This document shows, one piece after another, positions 49,224-57,890 of a stretch of 64,000 nt of DNA. Positions within the stretch are counted from its first letter, which is position 1. Every line of letters begins with the position of its first letter. The stretch is from the NCBI GenBank assembly GCA_022072055.1, contig JAJVIK010000019.1, positions 112,514 through 176,513 on the forward strand, given 5' to 3'. The translations under genes and the position numbers were made by a program. The DNA is from a bacterium. Its GTDB lineage: Bacteria; Hinthialibacterota; Hinthialibacteria; OLB16. The notes beneath the pieces were generated by a model, which ran no database searches, was not told the origin of the DNA, and saw only the letters and a program-made list of their open reading frames with translations.

Positions 49224-51380
49224 TCATTTCATCTCCATGTGATGGATCCCGTCCCAGTTGTCCGGAGGAGAATCCCGAAGATACTCTCGGCAACGCTCAA
49301 GCAGCACACGCGCGGGCGGGTCTTCGGGGGAAATCCCGAGGACTTCCCCAAACCCTCGGATGGCTTCCTCCCACTCGCCACGGAAATAGGCGCCGAGCGC
49401 CTCCGCATGGAGGTCGGCAATGCGCGCCAGGTCCGGGTCCGATGACTCCCCGCGCGCCGCCAGGAGCTCATAAACAATGGTCGAACGGCTTCTTCCTTTC
49501 ACCGACACTCTGTCGATGGGGCGCGCGAGGAACTCATCGGAAACATCCCGATAAGTGTCCTCCGAGAGGAGGATCACGGTCCCATAGTGCTTGTTCAGCC
49601 CCTCCAATCGACTGGCCAGGTTGACTCCATCCCCGATGACCGTGTAGTCCATCCGATTGATCGTCCCCATGTTTCCCACGACCACCTCACCGGTGTGAAT
49701 GCCGATTCGGCATCCGGGTGACGGGCGCCCCTCGGACCGCCAACGGTCCTTGAGACGGCGGAAACGCTCGCGGCAGGCAAGGGCCGCCCGGCAGGCGTGA
49801 ACGGAAGGGTTCTTCACCTCCCTTGGGGCGCCCCAAAAAGCCATCAGGGCATCCCCGATGAATTTATCGATGGTTCCTCCCTCCCCCACCACCTCCTCGC
49901 TCAAGGTCTGGTGGACCTCGGTCAGAAAGCGCACCACCTCCTCCGGAGGCATCCCCTCGGAGAGGCTGGTGAAACCCTCCACATCCGAGAAGAACACGGC
50001 CAGCCGCTTGCGCTCCCCTCCGAGGAGGGCGTCCTCTCCCGAGGAAATCAGGTCCAACACCAGCTCCCGAGGGATATACTTCTGAAAAGAGCGAAGCCCG
50101 GACTTCATCTCCTCGGCGGCAGTGTAAAGGCGGTCGATTTCAAGGATCGCGGAGCGGCGGTCGGGGATCGGGTCGAACCTTCCCTGCCCCACGATTCCGG
50201 CTTCCTCCGCCAGGACTCGCAGCGGGCGCGAGATGCGCGCCGATTGGATCAGCGCCACAAGGACCGCAATCAGGAAGCTCGCGAGGCCGGTCGCCGCCAG
50301 GATCAGGTTGTTGCGGTGGATATGGCCCATGATGAACTCCTCGTCCACCACCCCACAAATCACCCAACGCGGTCCGGTGGGATCCTCCAGACGCATGTAG
50401 CCTCCCAGGAAATTCCGACCTCCGGTCTTAAACCGAACCGGCCCCCTGAGCGTTGTGGAAATCAGGCCGATTTGATCCGGCAGGGCATCGAGGAACCCGC
50501 GCATGATCGGCTCCTCGACCTCCGATTCCGGAACCAACTCGAAATGGGAACCCTGTCCCGGAATGGGCCTGAGGATCGCCTCCCGGTCCGGGTGGGCGAT
50601 CACCCGATCGGGGGCCTCATCCCGAATCTCCACGATGAAGAAGAATCCGCTACCCGGAATCTGAATGGTCTTGAGGAACTGGCACAGGGAGGTGAGCGAG
50701 AAGTCCACGCTCATGACGCCCTGGAACTTCCCCCCGCTGTCATGAAACGGCGTGGCGTAGGTGAAGCCCGGGATGTCGGGCACTCCCTCCTCCCCGAGAA
50801 AGATGTACGCATCCGTCCAGACCGGGGTCCCGGCCGCCTTGGCGGATTGATACCAAGGTCGCCCGCGCGGGTCCCCCGCCTCGTGGTCCGGGTCCTCGGC
50901 GAAGGGGCGCTCGGGAAAATCCTCGGGATGGTAGTCCCTGAATCCGAGCTTTCCGGTTTCCGGGTTTCGCCGAAGTTCCCGAATCGCAAGCTGCTCCCCT
51001 TTGGTGGAGCGCGTGACATGGAAATACTCCCCGGTTTCCTCAAACCCCGCCGAGAGGTACTCCAGGTTCGGGTACGCTCGAAGGATCTCCAACCAGTATC
51101 CGGCAATCCCTCCGAAATCACTCCAACTGAAGCGACCTGATCCGACCAGCCCAAGAGTAATCCGGCTCTGCTGGTACGCGGGCGCCAGAAAGCGGTTGAT
51201 CCTTTCGTTGATGAGATGCGAAGCGGTCTCAAAACGCGCGGTGAGATGCTCCAGGCTGTTTGCGCGGTTGTTGAAAAAGGTCAGCAGGGCGGTCACGGCA
51301 AACGACGCCGCGAGGAGGCCCACCACGACAGCCGTGAGCAGCGCGCGAAAGGAGATCAGAAAGCGGGGAGTTCGGGTCAT
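49224..51380 (-). CDS. dCache - HAMP-like - class III adenylate cyclase with C-terminal TPR-like tail
   Basis: A 718-residue membrane receptor that makes cyclic nucleotide. A membrane segment (12-34), a periplasmic dCache-type sensor domain (about 40-350; RGRPWYQSAKAAGTPVWTDA and GVMSVDFSLTSL are Cache hallmarks), a second segment (358-379) and a HAMP-like linker lead to the cyclase domain (455-640). Metal ligands Asp466 (FFSDVEGF) and Asp510 (DKFIGDALMAFW), Lys506 preceding it (typical of ATP specificity), VIGDGVNLASRLE and RIGIHTGEVVVGNMG are all present. The C-terminus (670-705) resembles a TPR pair. It probably responds to an extracellular small molecule. The start is the first ATG of the frame. 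Confidence 0.92.
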   Translation of the reverse strand: MTRTPRFLISFRALLTAVVVGLLAASFAVTALLTFFNNRANSLEHLTARFETASHLINERINRFLAPAYQQSRITLGLVGSGRFSWSDFGGIAGYWLEILRAYPNLEYLSAGFEETGEYFHVTRSTKGEQLAIRELRRNPETGKLGFRDYHPEDFPERPFAEDPDHEAGDPRGRPWYQSAKAAGTPVWTDAYIFLGEEGVPDIPGFTYATPFHDSGGKFQGVMSVDFSLTSLCQFLKTIQIPGSGFFFIVEIRDEAPDRVIAHPDREAILRPIPGQGSHFELVPESEVEEPIMRGFLDALPDQIGLISTTLRGPVRFKTGGRNFLGGYMRLEDPTGPRWVICGVVDEEFIMGHIHRNNLILAATGLASFLIAVLVALIQSARISRPLRVLAEEAGIVGQGRFDPIPDRRSAILEIDRLYTAAEEMKSGLRSFQKYIPRELVLDLISSGEDALLGGERKRLAVFFSDVEGFTSLSEGMPPEEVVRFLTEVHQTLSEEVVGEGGTIDKFIGDALMAFWGAPREVKNPSVHACRAALACRERFRRLKDRWRSEGRPSPGCRIGIHTGEVVVGNMGTINRMDYTVIGDGVNLASRLEGLNKHYGTVILLSEDTYRDVSDEFLARPIDRVSVKGRSRSTIVYELLAARGESSDPDLARIADLHAEALGAYFRGEWEEAIRGFGEVLGISPEDPPARVLLERCREYLRDSPPDNWDGIHHMEMK

Positions 51381-51447
51381 GGTGAATCTCGGACTGGCGC
51401 TGGAGCAGGGAGCAAGCTATCCGAAACTCTTGGGAAAGACAGCGGGT

Positions 51448-51476
51448 TTGACCGCCTCAAGTCCAGTCGGTACTCT
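51448..51476 (+). promoter_or_regulatory. Promoter of the DUF4838 gene
   Basis: TTGACC (51448-51453), a 17 bp spacer and TACTCT (51471-51476), 85 bp before the ATG at 51561 and divergent from the cyclase gene. The -10 box equals that at 48279. Confidence 0.6.
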
Positions 51477-51560
51477 CCGGATCGGCATCGGACATGGAGC
51501 CGCCCCTTGCTTTGCTTGCGGTCCGAGCAAGTCCACACTTACGCGGACGGAGATTCCCCC

Positions 51561-53921
51561 ATGCGATCCTCATATCTTCCACTCATCCTTGGGTTGACCT
51601 TGTTTGTGGCGACCCGCGCCGACCGCTCACCCGCGGCATCGAAAGGCGTCCCGCTAGTCCGCGAGGGCGCTCCAGCCGCCCGGATTGTGTTGGCCGATTC
51701 TCCAAGCCCCCAAGCGGTGCGCGCGGCTCAGGTGTTCCAGGCCTTCATCGAGCGCATCAGCGGCGCGAGTATCCCCATCACCCTAGAGAGCGCCGCGAGG
51801 CCCGGGCCCAAGGTTCTGATCGGGAGGGGCCGCGCGGTGGACGGCTTGGGGGTCACGGTCCCCTCCGGGTTCACCCACGAGATGAAGGAGGAAGGGTATG
51901 TGATCCGGACGGACGGAGACTCCCTGGTCCTCGCGGGGAATGAGGAGCGGATGTACCAGGGGACCTTGTACGCCGTGTACGACGCGCTGGAGACGCTGGG
52001 ATGCCGCTGGTTCTTCCCGGGCCCTTTCGGCGAGGTGATCCCGAAGAACCAGACGCTCGTGTTTCCCATGACAGACCGCGAGGAAAGACCCAGCTTCCGG
52101 TTCCGGAACATCTGGTACTCCGGTTGGATGCCTGTAAACGAGGAGGATGCCCGCTGGTTTGGGGAATGGAGCGAGCGCAACCGCCTCAACTCCCTCTCCG
52201 CGCTCAGCCTTCCCGGCGATGGCTCGGTGGTCCGCCTAGTCCCCCCCGACAAGTATTTCGACAGCCATCCCGAAGTCTTCGCGGTGGGGAAGACCGGAGA
52301 GCGGGAGCGGGAAATGGTCTGTCCCACCGAACCGGAGGCGGTGCGGATCGCGGCGGAGACCATCAAAACGCATTTTCGGGAAAACCCAGAGGCGATCTCT
52401 TTCGGATTCGGCCCCCCGGATGGGAATCCGCGCTGTTACTGCCCACGCTGCGAGGCTGCCATTCAGGGTTTTACAGGGAAAGGGTTTGGGGACCCGAGCC
52501 TGAGCGACCTGTGGTTCATCTTCGCCAATCGGGTGGCCGAGGAGGTCTATCGGGAGTTCCCCGATCGCTGGATTCTGACCAACGGATATGCCAACCGGGT
52601 CCGTCCTCCTGAGGGAGTCGGTCCGCTGAGTCCCAATCTGGGGATCCAGTCGGCGATGCTCTCCACCTGCACGCTCCATCGAATTGACGATCCGGCCTGC
52701 ATGCAGCGCCGGATCTACGCCCAAATCCTGAAACGTTGGACCGACAGCCTGAAATGTGTGTTCGTGTATGACTACGATCCGGGCAAGTCGCTGGATGGGA
52801 CCCCCTTCACCTCCCTGCGCCTCCTGGAACATGACCTGCGCCGGCTGCATGAGCGAGGGGTGTGGGGATTCTGGACCGAGGGCCAGAACATCTGGATGGT
52901 GACCCAGCTGAACTACTATGTCCGCTCGAAGCTGATGTGGGGTGTGGACTCCGATGTGAAGGCCGTGGTGCGGGATTTCAGCGAGAAGTTTTATGGCCCC
53001 GCGGCGAGACCGGTGGAGGAGTACCTGTGGCTGGTCGAGGACTCCCTCGAGGAGAACGGCGCTCATGCCTGGTGGAGCCGCCCGATCCCTTGGATGCATG
53101 TGCTTGAGAAATCGGAAGCGCGCCTCAACGCGCTGGTCAAGCGCGCGGAGGCTTTGGCGAAGGAGGACCCCGAAAGGGCGCGTGTCCAAGTCTTTCGCGA
53201 TGTGCATGACCACCTGAGGGCCTATGCGGGAATGGAACGCGCGCTGGCCGAGGGGCGATTCGCGGACGCGGGACAAGAGGTCGAGCGGATGGCCGAACTT
53301 CGCAAGGCGATTGATGGCGCCCAGCACGGCCTTCTTCCACCTGAGAATGAGCTGGTCACCGGGCACGAATTCAGCTTGACCACATGGCGGGAGGTTTGCG
53401 CGGACCTGACCGCGCGGACCGACGGGACCCAGGGTTCGCTTGTGACAATGCTCCCGCGCGAGTGGGAGTTCCACACCGATCCGCACGACGAAGGCGTGAT
53501 CTATCAATGGTATCTGCCCGGAACTGGGGGAGGCTGGAGAAAAATCGATGTCACGGACTACTGGGAGAACCAGGGCGAGCGGGACAAGGAAGGACGAGGG
53601 TATTGGGGCAAGGCTTGGTATCGGACAACGTTTCCGGTTCCCTCGGAAGCGGCGGGAAAAACCCTCGCCCTCACCCTGGGGGGAGTGGCCACGGACAGAG
53701 AGCGCAACGACAGCCGCGCGCTGTGGGTCTGGATCAACGGGAACCTAATCGAGGTCCCTTCGGGTCGCATCCACCATTTCAAACCACTCGATCTGGATGT
53801 CTCGAAATGGATTCGCCCACGGGAGTCGAACCACATTGCCATCCTGGTCCAGGCCAACCGCTTGGAGGCCACTCAGCACAACGGCCTGCACCGCCGGGTG
53901 TTTCTGTGGTCAAAGCGGTGA
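51561..53921 (+). CDS. Secreted DUF4838 protein with C-terminal beta-sandwich
   Basis: A 786-residue protein with a signal peptide (SSYLPLILGLTLFVATRA). The N-terminal alpha-glucuronidase-like small domain (ASPQAVRAAQVFQAFIERI; YQGTLYAVYDALETLGCRWF) is followed by a TIM-barrel DUF4838 core (FRFRNIWYSGWMPVNEEDA, YCPRCEAAIQGF, NYYVRSKLMWGVDSDVKAV) and a C-terminal galactose-binding-like sandwich (WYRTTFPVPSEAAGKTLALT, LWVWINGNLIEVPSG). DUF4838 proteins are thought to be carbohydrate-active; activity is not known. It ends 89 bp before the methyltransferase gene. Confidence 0.88.
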   Translation: MRSSYLPLILGLTLFVATRADRSPAASKGVPLVREGAPAARIVLADSPSPQAVRAAQVFQAFIERISGASIPITLESAARPGPKVLIGRGRAVDGLGVTVPSGFTHEMKEEGYVIRTDGDSLVLAGNEERMYQGTLYAVYDALETLGCRWFFPGPFGEVIPKNQTLVFPMTDREERPSFRFRNIWYSGWMPVNEEDARWFGEWSERNRLNSLSALSLPGDGSVVRLVPPDKYFDSHPEVFAVGKTGEREREMVCPTEPEAVRIAAETIKTHFRENPEAISFGFGPPDGNPRCYCPRCEAAIQGFTGKGFGDPSLSDLWFIFANRVAEEVYREFPDRWILTNGYANRVRPPEGVGPLSPNLGIQSAMLSTCTLHRIDDPACMQRRIYAQILKRWTDSLKCVFVYDYDPGKSLDGTPFTSLRLLEHDLRRLHERGVWGFWTEGQNIWMVTQLNYYVRSKLMWGVDSDVKAVVRDFSEKFYGPAARPVEEYLWLVEDSLEENGAHAWWSRPIPWMHVLEKSEARLNALVKRAEALAKEDPERARVQVFRDVHDHLRAYAGMERALAEGRFADAGQEVERMAELRKAIDGAQHGLLPPENELVTGHEFSLTTWREVCADLTARTDGTQGSLVTMLPREWEFHTDPHDEGVIYQWYLPGTGGGWRKIDVTDYWENQGERDKEGRGYWGKAWYRTTFPVPSEAAGKTLALTLGGVATDRERNDSRALWVWINGNLIEVPSGRIHHFKPLDLDVSKWIRPRESNHIAILVQANRLEATQHNGLHRRVFLWSKR

Positions 53922-54010
53922 AAGCGGGACGAGTTCCGCCTTGGCGGGACACAGCCTTGACAGGGAGGGAGAGGGGCGTTTATCTAAGCCGGAACGAAGG
54001 AGACCCACGA

Positions 54011-54925
54011 GTGCCCCTGAAATCCCTGCTCACCCGCTGGCTCATGTCCAACCCCAATCCCCAATCAGAGCCTTCCCCGAAGAACCCGCTTCTCGACCGC
54101 ATGAAGGAGCGGGTTGAGAAAAGCGGCAAATACTATTGGGGCCAGACTTGGAAAGGGATCGATGTGCTCCCGGACGGCAAGCCGGTGCTCGACCCAAGCC
54201 GCGGGGAGGACTATGGCTCCTTCTGGGGGGATGTGGCCAAGACCCGCGAGGGCGCGCTGATGGTCACCCGTCAGATGATCATCGACGAGGAGACCGACAC
54301 CTTTATCAGCGAGGATGTGGCCGATATGATCCATCGGGTCCTCCATCTCACTCCGGATTCCAGGGTCCTGGAGGTGGGAAGCGGGACCGGTTCCCTCGCG
54401 GTGAGCATCGCGCCCAAGGTCAAGAGTTATGCGCTCGCGGACATCTCGGCCTCCATGCTGGAGCACGCCCGCAAACGTCTCGAAGGGATCGCGGGGACAA
54501 GCTTCCACCACCTCGCGCGGTGCGATCTCCGGGAGTTTCCCGACAACCACTTCGATGGGGTGCTCTTCGAGGCGGTCATGGGGCACATGGACCGCGAGGA
54601 CAGCTACCGCTACATGCTCGAAACTTACCGAGTGCTCAAACCCGGAGGGCGAGCGTATTTCCAGTTCTTCAACCTGCTTCACCCGCAAGGATTCGCCGAA
54701 TTTGAACACACGGTGGAGAAACACTGCGACGGGCGCGGCAGGAATCTGATCAGTCGGACCCGGTTCCACACTCCGGTGGAGGCGCGCAGCTATGTCACCC
54801 ACGCGGGGTTCCTTATTGACGAGGAATGCTCGCAGCTTTCGGACCTGCCGGGCGAGACCCTCCTGCACATCAATGAGCACGCCTTGGTGGCGGTCTGCCG
54901 CAAGCCTCAGGAGGGTCACCGATGA
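54011..54925 (+). CDS. SAM-dependent class I methyltransferase
   Basis: A 304-residue methyltransferase: SAM motif I RVLEVGSGTGSLAVSIAPKV, DISASMLEHARKRL, post-motif FDGVLFEAVMGHM and a C-terminal beta stretch. N-terminal residues 1-100 have no known family. The GTG at 54011 is chosen because AAGGAG lies 8 bp upstream and no such site precedes the ATG at 54044. Its stop overlaps the DUF4159 start (ATGA), so the two genes are translated together. The substrate is unknown. Confidence 0.85.
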   Translation: MPLKSLLTRWLMSNPNPQSEPSPKNPLLDRMKERVEKSGKYYWGQTWKGIDVLPDGKPVLDPSRGEDYGSFWGDVAKTREGALMVTRQMIIDEETDTFISEDVADMIHRVLHLTPDSRVLEVGSGTGSLAVSIAPKVKSYALADISASMLEHARKRLEGIAGTSFHHLARCDLREFPDNHFDGVLFEAVMGHMDREDSYRYMLETYRVLKPGGRAYFQFFNLLHPQGFAEFEHTVEKHCDGRGRNLISRTRFHTPVEARSYVTHAGFLIDEECSQLSDLPGETLLHINEHALVAVCRKPQEGHR

Positions 54926-55608
54926 AGGGCCTCCAAGCGGCCCTCTTCTCACTGCTCGCGGTCCCGGTCCTGCTGGCCGCGCAACCACGCAAGGAAAGCG
55001 AGCTGGTGATCGCCCGTGTTCAGTACTATGGCGGCGATTATTACACCGATCCCACCTCGCTCCCCAATCTGGCCGCGTTCGCATCCGATAAGACCGGCCA
55101 GACTTGGACCGCGCTGGATGGCTCGATCTCCCTGCTTGACCCAAACCTGAACCGTTATCCCGTGCTCTATCTGACCGGACATGGAGAGATGCAGCTCAAG
55201 GGGGACGAGACCAGCGCGCTTCGGAGTTACCTCGAGAAAGGGGGATTCCTGTTGGTCAATGACAATGGCCCGGCCAGAACGGGGAACTCGATCGACCTGG
55301 CTTTCCGACGAGAAATCGCCAAGGTCTTGCCTGACCACGCGCTGGTCGAGCTCCCTCCCGATCATCCCGTGTTCCACTGCTTCTTCGACTTCTCGGAAGG
55401 CATACCCCAGATTCACCGTCACGATGAGACCCAGCCCCCGCGCGCGTTCGGCATCTACCTGGAGCGCCGTCTCGCGGTGTTCTACGCCTGGAACAGCGAT
55501 ATCGGAAACGGCTGGGAGGACCGGCGTGTTCACAACGATCCCGAAGAGAAACGTCTGGAAGCCCTACGGATGGGAACGAACCTCCTGCTCCATGCCCTCT
55601 ACCAGTAA
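54922..55608 (+). CDS. DUF4159 family exported protein
   Basis: A 228-residue protein with a signal peptide (ALFSLLAVPVLLAAQP) and the DUF4159 core: ARVQYYGGDYYTDPTSLPNL, YPVLYLTGHGEM, LRSYLEKGGFLLVNDNG and FYAWNSDIGNGWED. The fold resembles a glutamine amidotransferase-like Rossmann domain. DUF4159 proteins occur beside MoxR/DUF58 aerotolerance operons, but here the partner is a methyltransferase (ATGA overlap). The last 45 bp overlap the convergent GT39 gene. Confidence 0.9.
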   Translation: MKGLQAALFSLLAVPVLLAAQPRKESELVIARVQYYGGDYYTDPTSLPNLAAFASDKTGQTWTALDGSISLLDPNLNRYPVLYLTGHGEMQLKGDETSALRSYLEKGGFLLVNDNGPARTGNSIDLAFRREIAKVLPDHALVELPPDHPVFHCFFDFSEGIPQIHRHDETQPPRAFGIYLERRLAVFYAWNSDIGNGWEDRRVHNDPEEKRLEALRMGTNLLLHALYQ

Positions 55609-57147
55609 GCGGCCCCCCCCGGGCGGAAGCGGGTAGTATTCCACCGGCGAGATCGTCCGACTCGCCCAGGACCGGGATGGGCGAATCTCCCTCCGCGCCA
55701 ATGTCTCGCGCCACTCCCTTCCCCCGCTCTCCACTCCCGCCACCACGATTCCCTGAATCTCCACATCCGCCTTCTCCGTGGGCGGGTGTCCCTTAATCGG
55801 CCCCACCTCGCCTGTTCCATCCCGTGGAGCGGGCGACTCTTCGGTAACCGTGTGGAGAAACAGGGGATAGGTCAGATGGCGGGTTCGTCGGTAATAGTCC
55901 AAAACGGACACGTTGTCTCCCACGGCAACGAAGGCTCTCCCTGGAAGATGCTCCTCCGCGAGAAAGCGCGCGATCTCCCGGCAGGGGGGATGGTCAATCC
56001 GCCGATAGTCCCCAAGGAGAATCCCTCCCCAGAGGAGGCACGGCACGGCGCCGGCCATTCCATACACCGACCTGATCCGCCTTCCCCTTCGCGGTGCTGA
56101 GGAAGTCACTGGGACAAACTTTTCGACAAGGAAATGAAGCCCCTTTGCGGCCTCCAGAAGCAGCATCGGCAGCAAGGGCAGGAAATGGCGAGTGGCGATG
56201 TACCGCTCCTCGATCAGGACCGATGCAACGATTCCAATCGGCGGAATCACGAGACTGAGAATCCAAACGGATCGAGGGAACCAAGCGCGCCCCTGGCCCC
56301 GCGTCCCGTTCCTCGCGGAAAGTCCCACCACCGCAAGCCCCAAAAGGACCCAAGTCCCCGCCCCATAGGGGTGAGGAAGTCCAAAGAACTCTTCCAAATG
56401 CCGTTGGATCGAGGTCAGGGACCAGTCGGCGGCGGATGCCAGAACGCGCGGGTTGGGAGGAGGCATCGAGGCGATCTGGCGCCCAAGCCAAGGGGCGGCC
56501 AGGGCCGCGGAGAAAAGAAGCGCGGGACCGAAGGCTTTGCACTGTTCTCGCCGCCAGGCCTTCGTCAGGCAGGCCAGCGCCGGGAGTCTCCCCACCAGGA
56601 ACCAGAGCGCCTGGTAATGAAGAAGCAGAGGCAAGGGGAGCAGCAGGCCGAGAAGGGTCAAGCGCTCCGGTCGGGGATTCCTCGGATCCTGAAGGAACAG
56701 GGCCTGGGTGACCGCGAGCTCCGCCAGGACCCAGAGGGCATAGGGGCGGGCCTCCCGCGAGTAATGGAAGAGCAACGGGGAGAACACAAGCCAAGCGAGC
56801 GCGGTCAGCGCCACCCCCCCTTGCGCAAGGCGCGAGGTCAGTCTCCAGAACAGAAGAAGCGCCAGAACCCCGGATAGGGCCGAGGGAAGCCGGAGGGCAA
56901 AGTCCTCCACGGAGAGCGCGCCAACCCAGCGCAGGAGGATGAAGTGGCCCGGCGGGGCGTGATGGTTCGGAAGTTCCCGCCACCACCCCTCCAGCGGAGC
57001 GAACGCAAGGGTGACCCCCTTGGCCTCATCGAGCCAGAAACTTTCCTCGTCGAGGCCGACAAGGCGGGCAAGAGCAATCGGCGCGAGGATCACGGCAAGA
57101 GGCCAACAAGCCCGCGCGCGCGCGCAAGAGGACATCGAGGCGTTCAT
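55564..57147 (-). CDS. GT39/ArnT-like membrane glycosyltransferase
   Basis: A 527-residue GT-C type enzyme with about eleven membrane segments. The first periplasmic loop has the acidic motif FWLDEAKGVTLAF (Asp-Glu pair), and the next loop HHAPPGHFILLRWVGALS, as in PMT_2/ArnT relatives that move sugars from polyprenyl-phosphate donors. A 130-residue soluble C-terminal domain follows. It overlaps by 4 bp with the metallophosphoesterase stop and is last in a six-gene minus-strand operon. The acceptor is unknown. A longer frame upstream to 57342 belongs to the neighbouring gene. Confidence 0.85.
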   Translation of the reverse strand: MNASMSSCARARACWPLAVILAPIALARLVGLDEESFWLDEAKGVTLAFAPLEGWWRELPNHHAPPGHFILLRWVGALSVEDFALRLPSALSGVLALLLFWRLTSRLAQGGVALTALAWLVFSPLLFHYSREARPYALWVLAELAVTQALFLQDPRNPRPERLTLLGLLLPLPLLLHYQALWFLVGRLPALACLTKAWRREQCKAFGPALLFSAALAAPWLGRQIASMPPPNPRVLASAADWSLTSIQRHLEEFFGLPHPYGAGTWVLLGLAVVGLSARNGTRGQGRAWFPRSVWILSLVIPPIGIVASVLIEERYIATRHFLPLLPMLLLEAAKGLHFLVEKFVPVTSSAPRRGRRIRSVYGMAGAVPCLLWGGILLGDYRRIDHPPCREIARFLAEEHLPGRAFVAVGDNVSVLDYYRRTRHLTYPLFLHTVTEESPAPRDGTGEVGPIKGHPPTEKADVEIQGIVVAGVESGGREWRETLARREIRPSRSWASRTISPVEYYPLPPGGGRLLVEGMEQEVRSHP

Positions 57148-57890
57148 CGCCCCTTGAGCAGCCTGTCGGCGAGGAAATCGGGAAGCCCCGCCTGGCGGAT
57201 TTTCTCGGCCGCGCGCTCCATGGGATACTCCACGCGCACACGCTCGATCACCCCCTCGTCCGGATCGAAGGCCACATAGCAGGCGCGCGGATCTCCATCG
57301 CGGGGTTGCCCCACGCTCCCCACATTGGTCAGATAGCGCCACCGGGCTCTCATGGACACGCAGATGTCCGGCTCCACCTGAAGGTGCGACTCATTTTCCC
57401 CAAGGGAGACCGTGAAGGGCACATGGGAATGTCCGATAAACGCCACGGGACGGGTGAAACACTGAAAGGCGTTCCAGGCCTCGGTGAGCGTGGTGACATA
57501 GTTCCACTCCTTGGGCTGGAACGGTGAGGAGTGAACCAGCAGACAGTGCTCGTACTCGATCTCGTGGGGGAGGTTCGAGAGCCAGGCGATTGATTCGGGC
57601 GACAGATTCTCGCGAGTCCATCTCACCGCGAGCTTGGCGTCGGGATTGAAATAGCGGTCATCCGCGCCCGCCGCGGCGTCATCGTGGTTTCCGCGCACAA
57701 CGGCCTCCCGCTCGGCGTCCCGCCAGACCTCCTCTCGGACCAGCCGCACGCACTCCTCGGGATCCGCGCCATACCCCACGACATCCCCCAGGCAAACCAC
57801 GCGATCAAAGCCCCGCTCGCGGATATCCGTGAGCACCGCTTGAAGGGCCTCCAGGTTGCCGTGAATGTCGCTGATGACCGCGATCCTCAT
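57144..57890 (-). CDS. Metallophosphoesterase (calcineurin-like, YfcE/diadenosine type)
   Basis: A 248-residue phosphodiesterase or phosphatase. All five blocks are seen: DIHGN, GDVVGYGADPEEC, GNHDDA, VHSSPFQP and GHSHVPF. The GYGADP form and length match the small prokaryotic serine/threonine or nucleotide phosphatases. It starts at 57890, overlapping the RNase HII-YraN stop by 4 bp (ATGA). Dinuclear metal at the active site is expected. Substrate not fixed. Confidence 0.9.
   Translation of the reverse strand: MRIAVISDIHGNLEALQAVLTDIRERGFDRVVCLGDVVGYGADPEECVRLVREEVWRDAEREAVVRGNHDDAAAGADDRYFNPDAKLAVRWTRENLSPESIAWLSNLPHEIEYEHCLLVHSSPFQPKEWNYVTTLTEAWNAFQCFTRPVAFIGHSHVPFTVSLGENESHLQVEPDICVSMRARWRYLTNVGSVGQPRDGDPRACYVAFDPDEGVIERVRVEYPMERAAEKIRQAGLPDFLADRLLKGR

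Noticed and set aside
49797-51140. Plus-strand open frame of about 447 residues
   Set aside because: Antisense to the adenylate cyclase gene, composition skewed to Arg/His/Pro.
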